A DNA stretch of 64,000 nucleotides, taken from Eopsaltria australis. Taxonomy: Eukaryota; Chordata; Aves; Passeriformes; Petroicidae. Location: contig JAVTVJ010000446.1 in NCBI GenBank assembly GCA_034509425.1, positions 1-64,000 on the forward strand, read 5' to 3'. The position numbers were made by a program, and so were the translations under genes. Under the pieces are notes generated by a model, which did not search any database, was not told the DNA's origin, and saw nothing but the letters and a program-made list of their open reading frames with translations. This document shows, piece after piece, positions 41,789 through 52,760 of this stretch; the first letter of the stretch is position 1; each line of letters begins with the position of its first letter.

Positions 41789-43661
41789 CTATTCTTCTTC
41801 GGGGTGTATCTCTTTGAATATTTTCAGGTTCTTTTTTAGGCATGGACACTCCATTTTATAGTGTCCCTCTTCTCCGCAGTAGAAGCAGACATTTTTTGTT
41901 TGCTCCTGAGGTTTTAACCGGGTAGAGGTTTGGTTTCTTCCCCTCCCCCTGTCTCTAAAACCTGAATATTTGGGGGTGGTCTCTGGAGGCTTCAAATTCT
42001 GCTGGAAATTGCTTTCTCTCATAGTGGCTACCATGATTTTTGCATCTATTTTAGGTCTTTCTTCATCCTTCCGTACATAAATTTTTTGAACCTCTTTTAA
42101 TAACTCATTTAATGATTTATCATGCCAGTCCTCAATCTTTTCCAGCTTTCTTTTAATGTCTGGCCAGGCATGAGTGACAAAGTTAACTCTCAGTAAGGTT
42201 TGCCCTGCTAGAGTTTCAGGGTCTATTCCAGAGTATTGCTTCATGTTCTTTCTAAGTCTTTCCAGCCATTCCGTGGGACTTTCTTCCTTCCCTTGTCTTC
42301 CCTCAAAAGCTTTGCTGACGTTTTGCCCTCTGGGTGCTGCTTCTTTTATTCCTCTGATTATCAGATTACGATAATCATTCATATGTCCCCGTCCTGCTTC
42401 TTCATTATGGTTCCAATTAGGGGGTGCTATAGGCATTTCTTGATCTCCTGCTGGTCCTTGTTGATTTTCTCTCTCCCAAATTTTTATTCCAGCAGCTCTA
42501 ATCATGTGTCTCTCCTCTTGGGAAAATATTATATTCATTATGGACTGCATTTCTTGCCAAGTAAAAATATTGGGGCCCAAAAATTGGTCTAATTGCTCAG
42601 ATGTTCCGATAGGATCTTCTAATAATCCCTTAATTTCTTTTTTAAAGGTTCTGAGTTCTGAGGATGTTAAAGGAGCATTCACAAAACCTGTCCCTCCTTG
42701 AACTCCTCCCATCGGCACTTCCCGCAAAGGAAATAATCTAACCCCTAGGTCCCAGTTTTTCTGATCCTCGTCCTTCATAACCCTGTTCTCTTGTTTTGGG
42801 GTAGAGGCAGGAGAGCAGTTATTAAACTGCCGTTGAGTTTTACTTCTGGTGTTTTGTTATGGGGCTTCTGCAGAGGCCGGAACCATAGAGACATGGGCGG
42901 CTGTGTGCGGAGGGGCCGGAACCGTAGAGACATGGGCGGCTGTGTACGGAGGGGCCGGAAGTGAGGTACATTCTCTTGGTGGGACCATGAGGGACGTGGC
43001 AGTAGGGACGGTAGGAGGGATGGAGACAGAAGCTCCTGGTATAGGTGGGGAGGGAGCTGAGGGTCCCAGGATGGGAGGGAAAGAAGTTGGAGCCCCCTGC
43101 CCAAGAGTGGGAGGGGCTGGTGCCCCTGGCATGTGGGGAAAGGGTTCTAACCCTCCCGGCCTGATGGGGGGAGGTACTGGGGGCCCTGGCATGTGAGGAA
43201 AGGGTTCTAACCCTCCCGGCACGAGGGGGGGAGGTGCTGGCAGGATTTCTAGGGGACCCCAGTGTTTTTCTCTTTTTTTCTTTGGCTGGCTCTGCCTCTA
43301 GGGTCTTTGTTTCTTTAAAAACTTTTACCGCCAGAAGTTTTGTATTTTTTATCCAGCAGGAGGCATATTCTTTTTCCTCTGGATCTAATGGTTTCTTGGA
43401 ATTTACAAAATTGTTTAAGACCTGGCAAATCCAAGTCTCAACAGATCCATACCTGGGCCAATACACATGATCGGATCTTATGTCTTTTTTAGTCAATTCG
43501 ATCATGCAATATTGAATCATTTTTACTTTATCTTTCTCTTTTGTGTTAGGATTTGCATCCCAGTTAGCTAACATAATTCCCAGGGGGCTTTCTTGGGGTA
43601 TTTCTGGGGGTTTCTTCTGTGTTCCTTTTTTTAAACCCCACTTACTGCTTTTTTGTCCCAT
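41789..43661 (-). pseudogene. gag: P2 gag
   Basis: Begins MGQKSSKWG (43661), a myristoylation-type start; the frame is open 58 basic codons further upstream without an ATG. Matrix (about 100 residues), then a Pro-rich region with tandem repeats, capsid (PLTSSELRTFKKEIKGL, SPTEWLERLRKNMKQYSGIDP), an Arg-rich linker and one zinc knuckle (CFYCGEEGHYKMEC). Frameshift at a 7-G run (about 43225-43231) and TAA at 42857-42859. Ends in TAG 41789-41791, in frame with pol. Confidence 0.9.
42860..43235 (-). repeat. Tandem repeats in P2 gag Pro-rich region
   Basis: Two arrays: about 42-bp units at 42875-42960 (gagacatgggcggctgtgt) and about 63-bp units at 43130-43230 (ggttctaaccctcccggc). They encode repeated HVS.VPA and PGGLEPFPHMPG. 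Confidence 0.8.
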
Positions 43662-44689
43662 TTTCCCAGGATTTTTTTTTTCTTTTCTTTTCCTCTTTTC
43701 TGTTTGTCCCTGGTTCCCCCCCTTGCTCCCCACTCTTATAATAACTTGAAAAAACCACCTATCCTTTACACCACAGAAAAATCTTCTCCTTCGCTCTTTT
43801 TCTTTTCTAATATAATCCCCCCTCCTCTTAGACAATAAATACTTTAAACCAACAATCTATATTACATATATTTTTCATTCATTCATACTCACTCATTTTT
43901 ATTAATCTGTCTCACTCATTCTCATTCACAACAGAACAGCACAAGAACAAGGTACCTTTCAAATTACTGGTTAAATACCCACCCACAGGTGTAGCTTTTG
44001 AGATTGGCCAACCCCAGATGCTCTTGAGTAATATCTTCAGAATATTCTCCTCAACCTTTTAACTCTACACATCCCATCTCGTAGGATTCCTTATCCCCTG
44101 TCAATCCCACACGTCCCGTCCTGAGGAATTTTCTTATCCTTCTTGGATCTTACCCTCAACCTGGCAATGTTTGGGGACCTTCCCTTCTGTCCCCTGTTTC
44201 CTAGTGGATTATGCTAGGAAACTCCAGACTCCCTTTTTCACTATGGGTCCTCCCTGGAACCCAGTCCCAGTTACCCCGGGGGCTCTTTCACACGTTTTTC
44301 CTTTCGCTTCGTTTCCTTGCTGACCGTATACCTCGCAGAATGCCGGAACTGCAGCTCTCAGAAACTCCTCACTCGCTTCGCAAGTCTGGGGTAACCAGCT
44401 CGCGTCTCACACACTCAGCACTCAGCCCCCATATTTGCCCCCCCGGCCATACTTACCAGTCTGCTGGCTCGGGCCACATGCACGAAAGGTCTGTGGGGCT
44501 TGTTACCGCGATTTTTCCTTCAGGGAACCCTTTTACCCTTTTCTTTTGCTTGATTTGTCCCTTCTTGTCCATGGGTGTTGACCTGCAATCACCAGTCCTC
44601 AGAAGAAGCAGAGTGGGGACCGCCGGTATTCGTGCGGGGCGTGTCTTCCCTGGCTCAGGATCTCCCAGGGTCTCGGAGGTGAGGTGTTG
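43662..44689 (-). other. P2 leader
   Basis: About 1 kb between primer site and gag start, with an expected packaging/leader role. No convincing frame apart from the basic extension contiguous with gag (43835-43662). Confidence 0.65.
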
Positions 44690-44707
44690 ATCTCGGACGA
44701 GCCGCCA
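44690..44707 (-). promoter_or_regulatory. P2 primer-binding site, tRNA-Pro-like
   Basis: Minus strand TGGCGGCTCGTCCGAGAT, 2 nt after the LTR; 16 of 18 match the tRNA-Pro site used by many gammaretroviruses. Confidence 0.75.
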
Positions 44708-44709
44708 GT

Positions 44710-45353
44710 TGTTAAAAATGAGGTCCAGTCTCCTGTTAAAATTTAAAGGTTTAATAAAAAGACAATAAGGGACAAGGTATAGGGTAAAAGGTTACAATGT
44801 CCAGGTGATGCTGGGAACCCTTGGCACGGAGCCAAGAGCACGTCTGACATGGTGAGAGACTCTCTTTATATACTTTGCTTATTGCATCGGCCTGTTACAT
44901 ATTCATAGACAAGTATACATATTCAAACTTCTCTCCAAACTATTTTACATTTTCCAAGTACTCGTTAGCATGGCTCCTCCTTGGGTCCGCCTTTTTAGAG
45001 CATGCGTAGTTTCTTTGGGGACTCCAATATCTTCTTTTTGTCCATCGGTGTCCAGCAGATGGTTATTGTCGATAGAGATGTCCAGAAAATGGTTATTGTC
45101 GATAGAGATGTCCTGGGGCAGGATCCTGTTACATCCATGCTTATCCAACTAAGCAGGTGGTTTAATTATTTTATGCTAGGTACATTTTAACACAGCTACA
45201 TTAGCCACTACATCTAAGCTAGAACAAAAAGGCATTAAAGCATTTAAAAGTGATTATATTTCTATAACAAAAGCCACTTCCACAAGGACCAACATCATAC
45301 ACATAGCATTCATTATTTGCGAAAAGCCAACACTATAATATGCATTTATAACA
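44710..45353 (-). repeat. P2 5' LTR
   Basis: 644 bp; longer than its partner because of a tandem copy of about 31 bp at 45058-45118 (ggttattgtcgatagagatg twice). Minus TATATAAA at 44865-44872 and an ATTAAA signal near 44750. Confidence 0.93.
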
Positions 45354-48290
45354 TACAGGATTCGTTCGGGAGACCGAGCATCTCCGAAGAAGAAGAAGAG
45401 GAGGAAACTTGGTACACCGGAGTCCAACCCGAGGAATCTTTCATTTGTGCTGTGGAGAGCAGTTTTGGGGCTTGGAGCTAGAAACCTGAGGTGCCGCACC
45501 TGGGATCAGAAGGGTCCACGCGGTTAGAGTAAGTGCGGGGCTATCTTTGCACCCCCCCTTTTGTTTCCTGTCCTCTTCCTCGGGTTAAAGGGTCTGCCTG
45601 CAGCGCGCGTGGTGCTAAGATTGGAAATAGTACCTCTAGCCCACAGAGGGAGTTTTATTGCCAGTTTGAAGCCACCCTGGTTTTGGGGGAAAGGGATTTT
45701 AATCGAGGGCAATTAGCTAAGTTTATTAGATGGGTTTTTATTAACTTCCCATAAGTTTCGGCTGCTTCTGTCTCGTCCCTTCAATTCTGGGACAAAGTTG
45801 GAGAAAAGTTAGCTGAAAAAGTTCGTTCAGGGGAACACAGTTTCCAAGTTTTTTTCCCTTTTGATTTTAGTATGTGATGCCTTAGGGGAAAAAGGGAAAA
45901 ACTCGGGAACTCCGGTTAACCCCACCCCATCCACCCCGGCTCAGTGCCCCCTTTACCCCACTGACTCTCAGTGCGGTGAATCGGGCGGAGCCGCCTGCTG
46001 GGATATGCGGGACTTCTGCAGACTCCCTGACTTTCCCCAATTCCCCCTGTCCCCCGATCCCTGCGGGCTTAATCACCCCACAGCAGGCTCTCCCCCAACC
46101 CTTCTCCCTACGTCTGCATGCTCGGTTGCGTCCACGGCAGCCCCCCCACATTACACGGCCGGTCCGCGTGACTACGGCAGCCAAGAGGAAAATTACGCAA
46201 CCGCCAGGAACAAAGATGGTGGAGACGGCATGGAAAATTGCGCAATAAATGCTGGCCACATGGCGAGCCGCCATGCAGGCCGCAGGCATTGCGCGGGCAT
46301 GCCCGCCCTGACCGCGGACTCCTCCCCTTGCTCCTCCCGCGTCCCTCCCCCTACGGCGGGTGGTTTGTTGCCGAGTTCCCCCCCTCGTTGATGGGTATAA
46401 CCGCGTTGAGCCGGTCCCCTCCCACCGGGAACCCCCCTCCAGCCGCGACCACGGTTGCCGCCCCCGAGCGCAAGGTTGCCGCCCCCGAGCGCTCCCATTC
46501 TGTTCCCCGCCCCTTGGAACACCCTCACGGACTGGTTGCGTCATTGGGTGTAACTGCGCTGGGTCCCTCCCTAGCCCGGGCAGTTTCGGATCCCTCGCTC
46601 ACCACCACTGCTGCCCCGCCGCAGCCACCGTGCAGCCGGCACACCCCCCCCCACCGGTGCCTGCGCCCATTCTACCAACAGCGCCCCCCTCGACACTGCC
46701 CACACCCGGGCTCCCGCGCTGCTTGTGCCGCAGCGGGAGAGGCCTGGGCCGGCCAGGGCCCCTGCGTCCTAGATCCCGGGGGCCAAAGGGCCGCCGCTTG
46801 TGGTGCGGCGGGAGTCCACCGGGCATACCAGGGCTCGCAGCTGCTAGAACCCAAAAGTACGGGAGCTGCGGTCTATGCCGCAGAGCAAGAGGGGGAGGGG
46901 GAGCGGCAGCTCTTTGCAGCACCGGTTCACTATGGGAGAAGGGGAAACAACCCAAATTGGAAGCCTTTCTCATTCCCTAACCTCCGAGAACTGATTTGGA
47001 TGGCAAGAGAGTGCGGGTTGTAATCCCCGCAATTCAAGGGAGTTTTAAATGCAGTATTTAGAGCCAACACCCTTGTACCTGAGGACATTAAGACAACCAT
47101 GAGTAGCCTCCTAACTGATACCCTATATTGGATTTGGGAGCGCGCTTGGAAACATATGTTGGGAGAACTTTTAGAGACCTATAAGAAAGACCAGAATCTA
47201 GCCTCTCTGACCATGGACCACCTATGTGGGGAGGGGGACATAGAGAAGGGGGAGGATCAAGCCGCTAACATCCCAGCAGAAGTGCTCAAAGAGATACAAC
47301 AGGCAGCACGCAGAGCACTTCTAGCACTTCCCTCCCCTGCAGTACCCTCTGAGGAGTATGCAGCCATAAGGCAAGGACCTGAAGAGAGCGATTAAAGCAA
47401 GCTCTCATGAAACAAGTAGAGGATCCTGTGAGTCAAAGGCAGATCCTCCGGTCCCTTTGAAACAGGGGATTTAAGAGTTAAAAGGGAACTTAGAGTAGAT
47501 GAGACAATATGATTCATTATCCTGTTCTCCAAGGACGGAGGGGAGGCTGAAGAGATAAGAGGGCCCTTCGAAGGACATCTGGCATCTATCAAAATGTTGC
47601 TGAGCTTGCAGAACTAAAAGGGGCCACCACGGCAAAGAAAGAACACGCATGTGCAAAACTCGTGGGGTCAAAAATTCATGAGAGGTAGAACTCTCTTACT
47701 TCATCCTTTCAAGCCCCCAGACTCAAATTAAGACCACCAACTCAATAAAAGGGACGGATTGCGCAGCCGCAACTGATTTACATACGAAGCAGAGAACAGG
47801 CGGGGACAGGTAATAAATATGTATAGGTGTTATAGAATATGCATGCTTTTTGTAGATAAATAGGTGGTTAGAAGCTGAAGAAGGCACACAGGATTTGGGA
47901 GGATGCTCTCCCCCTGCGTTCGGCGCTGAATAAAATACGTACCTACTTTACAACTCTAACAGGTTGTAGAGTCTTTATACCGCGTCTCACCTTGCCTTGG
48001 CCAATGCAAATGAGGACTGCAGGAGAGTACTGAAAGCCCTCTCCCATGTCCCGAAGCCCACCATCGAGCAGATGGTTGAGGCGTGCGCTGAGGTCACCCC
48101 TTCCCAGCCAGCAATCCCTTTTCCCACGCGTGCTAACCCAAAAAGACTCGCTGCAACCATTGCAGCACCCATCACCGGACAAGAGGTCAAAAAATGTTTC
48201 AATTGTGATTAGCACAGCCACTTCATACGCAATTGCCCTAAGCCCCGGAAAGCTAACCACTGTTCTGCTAAGCCTGTCCCAGGTCCTGGG
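45354..48290 (+). pseudogene. gag: K leader and gag
   Basis: Leader to 45619. The expected start codon is ATT (45620-45622, then GNSTSSPQREFY). Matrix KFIRWVFINFP is followed by TAA; further stops occur to 45900. A Pro-rich linker spans 45900-47000. The capsid starts at PEDIKTTMSSLL (about 47083) and continues to 47457, is split by a solo LTR, and resumes at 47990 (NANEDCRRVLKALSHVPKPT, the helix after the MHR). The nucleocapsid knuckle CFNCD-H-C (48194-48240) has a TAG inside it. Alpha/beta type by capsid end and knuckle. Not functional. Confidence 0.8.
47458..47989 (+). repeat. Solo LTR in K capsid
   Basis: 532 bp, tgaaacagg to cgcgtctca, with AATAAA at 47929-47934. The capsid frame breaks at RQILRSL and resumes beyond. 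Flanks share only cctt, so the target duplication is unclear. Confidence 0.75.
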
Positions 48291-48304
48291 GTGGCACACT
48301 GCCC

Positions 48305-49081
48305 GTGTCTTCACCAGCACCAGCAGGGAAACAGGCAGTGGAGCGCGGAGCAGCACTGCGCTGTGACACAAAATTAAATGCTGACGACTACGGACCTGCC
48401 GCTCTGGAGGAACCTGCCGCCCCACCACCGGTGGACACGGGGGACCCCCCGAGGACTTGGGGCAAAAGACTTGACCTGGTGAGTGCGACTGCACATAACA
48501 TCACTCAGACAGACTTCCAACCCTTTAAGGTTTTCCTTAAAGGAGAAATCAACACCCAAACAGACATTCTTGTAGTGGGAAATTCCACTCGGGGACCCCC
48601 GGAACTTTTTGTACAACCCCAAGTTATTACAGTGTCCCCAGGAGTGAACTTTAACATCACCGTTACCTGTGCAAACACCCCTTGGTTTATTCCCCAAGGA
48701 CAATGGGTAGCACATGCCATCGTGCTACCCTCAGACTTCCCTCGTCACCAACGGACCCCAGCTGTCTGCTGGGCACAGGTAGTGGGCGCAGACCGACCTT
48801 ATATCCATTGTTAACTAACGAACGGCCGGTCAACAATGCATCTTAGTGGGATGCCAGACACGGGTGTGGATGTCACCATCATCTCGTCATCCGAGTGGCC
48901 CTCCCAGTGGGGTCTCAGACCCTCTGCAGGAGAAGTTACAGGGATTGGGGGAACAACACCGTCCCAGAGGAGTACCAGGAATATCATAATAGAGGGACCA
49001 GATGGACACACGGCTTCTCTCAGACCCTTTGTGGTGTCGTCAGGCTTTACTCTATGGGGGAGGGACTTGCTCGTGCAGTAG
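48305..49081 (+). pseudogene. pro: K dUTPase-like domain and protease
   Basis: 48305-48814 encodes a dUTPase-like fold end (PELFVQPQVITVSPGVNF, WFIPQGQWVAHAIVLP), the position used by betaretroviruses. TAA at 48812-48814 separates it, in the same frame, from the protease ([29 protein letters not shown]), which ends at 49081. The dUTPase catalytic motifs are not clearly visible. Protease and RT are in different frames (-1 from pro to pol), as in betaretroviruses, though no clean slippery heptamer remains. Confidence 0.7.
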
Positions 49082-50838
49082 GGGACTCGCCTAGAAATCC
49101 CACCAGCACCTCGGGATTTCTAGTGGGGGCCACTGAGGGATGCACCACCCCACCGCTCACGTGGACCACTGACAAGTCGGTGCAGGTGGAACAGTGGCCC
49201 CTGACCCAGGAAAAACTTAGCGCCCTCAAGTCCCTAGTGGAGGACCAGCTCTCCAAGGGCAATATTGTGCCATCAAATAGCCCTTGGAACTCCCCTGTCT
49301 TTGTCATCAAGAAACCAGGCAAGGACAGGTGGAGGCTCCTCCACGACCTGCGAGAAATAAACAAACTTATCGTTGAGATGGGTCCCCTCCAGCCCGGCCT
49401 TCCATCTCCTGCTATGCTCCCCTGACAGTGGCCACTTGCAGTAATAGACATAAAGGATTGTTTCTTTTCTATACCACTGCATCCGTGTGACGCTCCATGT
49501 TTTGCATTCTCCGTTCCGTCGGTCAATCGGCAGGCCCCCCAAAAGCGTTACCATTGGCGAGTTTTGCCCCAGGGCATGTGCAACTCCCCTGTAATCTGTC
49601 AGTGGTACGTCTCTGGGGTTCTGTCACCTGTCCGTAAGGCCTTCCCCAAAGCAATCATTTACCACTACATGGACGATGTGCTGGTCTGTGCCCCCGCCCA
49701 ACCCTACCTGGAAAAGACTTTGACCGCAACCATGGACACTATCCAACATGCTGAGATGGAAATCCACCTCGAGAAAGTGCAGCACACCTGCCCGTGGGTG
49801 TACCTCGGGATCCGCATCAACGAAAGGACCATCACACCCCAGCAGCTCACCATCAAGGACGACCCCAAGACCCTGCGAGACCTCCACCAGCTCTGCGGGT
49901 CGATCAACTGGGTGTGTCCTCTGCTGGGGCTGACGACGGCAGACCTCGCCCCCTTGCTCCAACTCCTAAAGGGAGGCAAAGGACTGGACTCGCCAAAAGT
50001 CATCACCGTGGATGCCAAGATCGCCATTGATAAGGTGCAGCGTGCACTTTCCTCCCGGCATGCACACAGGATGGTGCCGGACCTGCTCTTCCGCTTTACC
50101 ATCTTGGGGCAAGTACCGTTTTATCATGGCCTTATCTTTCAGTGGGACGAGAGGTTGAAAGATGCTCTCCTCATCATAGGGTGGATCTTTCTTCCTCATC
50201 AACCGTCCAAAAGTGTCACAACACCACAGGAGCTGGTGGCAAAGTTAATACAAAGAGCGAGAACCAGGCTCCGCACCCTAGTGGGGTGTGATTTCTTATG
50301 CATACGTGTTCCCTGGCGTGACGAGGATCTGGAGAAGTTGCTCCAGACCAACGAGCACCTCCAGCTCGCACTGGACAGCTACCCAGGCCAAATTACGGGC
50401 CACAAATTAAAACACCATCTGTTCAACACGAACTTCCAATTGGCACCCAAAATGCTTCAAAGCAAATCTCCATTGGATGCCCTGACCGTTTTCACCGATG
50501 GCTCAGGGTCCTCCCACAAGTCAGTCTTGACTTGGAAGGATCCCAGGACCCAGCAGTGGGAGGCTGAGGTCCATGTGGTAGAAGGTTCCCTACAGATTGC
50601 AGAACTGGCAGCCGTCATCAGGGTATTCGAGAGGTTCCAGGAACCTCTGAATCTGGTAACTGATTCGGCATATGTGGCTGGAGTAACTGCCCGGGCAGAG
50701 CACTCCCTTCTGAAGGAGGTTTCTAACCCTAAACTCTTCAGGCTGCTCTTGAGGTTAGTGTACCTGCTGTCCCACAGAGAGCATCCTTTCCATGTCATGC
50801 ATGTTAGATCACATCAGGATCTCCCAGGGTTCATATCT
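49082..50838 (+). pseudogene. pol: K pol, RT and RNase H
   Basis: RT with [42 protein letters not shown] and YHYMDDVLVC (YMDD 49666-49677), the connection, and RNase H (LTVFTDGSGSSHKS, LQIAELAAVIRVF, LVTDSAYVAG, HVRSHQDLPGF). One stop, TGA 49423-49425, interrupts RT; otherwise the frame runs to array G. The rest of RNase H, integrase and env are missing. The YMDD form and WRL-HDLR spacing place it with alpha/beta-type RTs, unlike P1/P2 (YVDD). Confidence 0.9.
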
Positions 50839-52463
50839 TGTCTTGGGTTAGGTCAGAGGGGTCAAAATCTAGGAAGTGATCTGGGCTGCAGGAATGCAAG
50901 AAGAAATACAAGTTCTTTCCTGCGAGAGAGAGAGCCAATAATCAGGTAGTTTTAAGAATTGATAAGTAGGTAAACCAATTAAAAAGTTGGTCCGCCTTCA
51001 AGGAAAAAACCATATATAAGCAGAGACTCTCTGACGCTCTTCCTCTTTGGACCTGCTGCTGCTGTGTAGAGAGGAGCAGCTCCTGCTTCTCTCACTGGTA
51101 AGGCCCCCCCCTACCTCCTTCCAACGGAGGGATGGGGGGGGGGGAAGGGAGGTTTTACGGCAGCCGTGCCGCTGCAGCCGGGCAGGCATGGGGGAGGAAC
51201 GGCTGGAATCTTCAGCAGATACAGCTCAGCCGGTGTGCCAGCTCCACGAGAGGGAGAGCCAGGCCCCTGCTCCGGGCCAGGCAAGGACCAGGCCGGACTC
51301 CATCCAGCTCGGGCCAGGCCCTGCCCTGTCACCCCGGGCCCAGAGGGCCCTACCAGGCCGAGCCAGCTTGGCCGAGCCAAGCAGAGACTCTGAGAGCGTC
51401 TGGCATCCAGCTCGGACCTGTTCAAGCAGCCCGGCAAAGAGCACGTGATCTTTACACTGCCGGAGAGAGAGCGACAGAGATTAACTCTCTCCATGCCTGG
51501 ACTAAACTCACAGACACCCATCCTTCCTCGCAGAGAGAGGAACGAGTCAGGACATCTACATAAATGCAGCATAGAGACTTTACAGTCAGTGAGGAAAGCA
51601 GAACTGATACCTCGAGGGAGGTGCATGAGAAGTTGCTTCAAAAATAAGCTGAAAACTCTTTAGAGAACCATGGTTGGGGACTGAGCTAATAATTCTCTGT
51701 AATATATGAAGATATAGTCCAAAGACGGATGTGAGGTTCTTATTGCAGCCAATGAACTGAAATACCTAAGTACAGACAAGTAAGTGTTGAAAAGTACAGC
51801 CTGATGAGAAACTAGAACCAAGAGAGAGGAGAGGCTGTGACTCAGAGCCCTGGTCCCGGGGAGAATGCTAGAGAACCTGAGTTGTCAGGAGAACCTGTGT
51901 GCTAAGCACAGAAGAAGGGATTTTCTTTGTTGCTGCAATTAACTAGCATCCTTAAAACAAGTACCCTGTGAACTGTTCATAACCCACCATAGTGGCTGTG
52001 GGAAGGCTACTGGTGTGGGAGAGATCCACCATTAAGCTAAACTTTACTCCGGGTGGCGGTTAATGTGAGCAGAAGACCCATAAAAACTGTATTTTTCTTA
52101 CAGAAATCCATAGTGTAAGCAAAAGAAACTTCTCTCCCTGAATGAACTAGAACAAGAGCTGTTTCTGAGGTAGTAAACTGACTAGAGGTCAAAGTGTTGT
52201 CTTTTGTATGTTGTCAGAGAGAATGAAATGGAGATGTGGGGAAGGAGGGGTGGTCTGGGGAGTTTGTTCTAGTTTTTTTTTCTTGAGTTTTTTTCTTTTT
52301 CCCTTTGTCTTAAATATATTAATAAAACTTCTTTGTACTTTATAAAGTTTGAGCCTGCTTTGCCTACTCCTAATCCTTATCTCACAACAAGCAATCAAGT
52401 AAATTTAAGTAAGTGTGCTGGCATTTAGCCACAAACCTGAATAAGCAAACTAAAACCACGACA
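50839..52463 (+). repeat. Array G LTR a
   Basis: 1625 bp, tgtcttggg to cacgaca. TATATAAG 51013-51020, splice donor CTG/GTAAGG with exon end 51097, G/C-run hairpin just after, AATAAA near 52320. Confidence 0.92.
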
Positions 52464-52760
52464 TTCAATGGTGCATTGGCCGGGAAATCGAACCAAATAA
52501 TGGGCAAATTGATGGGAGTTTTGAGATAAGGATTGATTAGGAGAAATAATAGGCAAAGCATGTATTAAAATACAAGATAAAGTAAATGGTAGTAGAAACT
52601 GTGTATTGTAGTAGTCATATAAAGTCTAGAGGTGGAGGTTTGTGTAAGAAGCTTTCTGCTTAGTTTAGTAATTTTTCTTATTCTAAGTAAAGATTGTATA
52701 ATTAATGTAATTTTGATAATAAGTCTTATATATGGTTTTTCCTGAAGGCGAGAGGTGGAA
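52464..52760 (+). other. Array G internal segment 1
   Basis: 297 bp. Primer site TGGTGCATTGGCCGGGAA (52469-52486), an exact tRNA-Gly(GCC) match, 5 nt after the LTR. Purine tract GAAGGCGAGAGGTGGAA (52744-52760). A+T-rich between, with no frame. Confidence 0.9.

Larger units (their letters stand above)
30315..45353 (-). mobile_element. P2: complete gammaretrovirus-like provirus with nested insertions
   Basis: LTRs at 30315-30927 and 44710-45353, flanked by tacag (30310-30314 and 45354-45358), inserted in the K leader. Minus-strand order: LTR, Pro-like primer site, gag, in-frame amber, pol, env, purine tract, LTR. It carries a solo LTR (32570-34082) in env and ERVL unit 3 (36279-40161) in pol. 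By eye the LTRs differ at about 20 of 613 positions. Confidence 0.93.

Noticed and set aside
45882..46544. 220-codon Arg/Gly-rich minus-strand frame opposite K gag
   Set aside because: Lies opposite the G+C-rich Pro linker of K gag, where stop codons are rare by composition.
51047..51563. Open frames of 110-176 codons on both strands in family G LTRs
   Set aside because: They vary in frame and end between LTR copies and sit in G+C-rich leader sequence with runs that shift frame.
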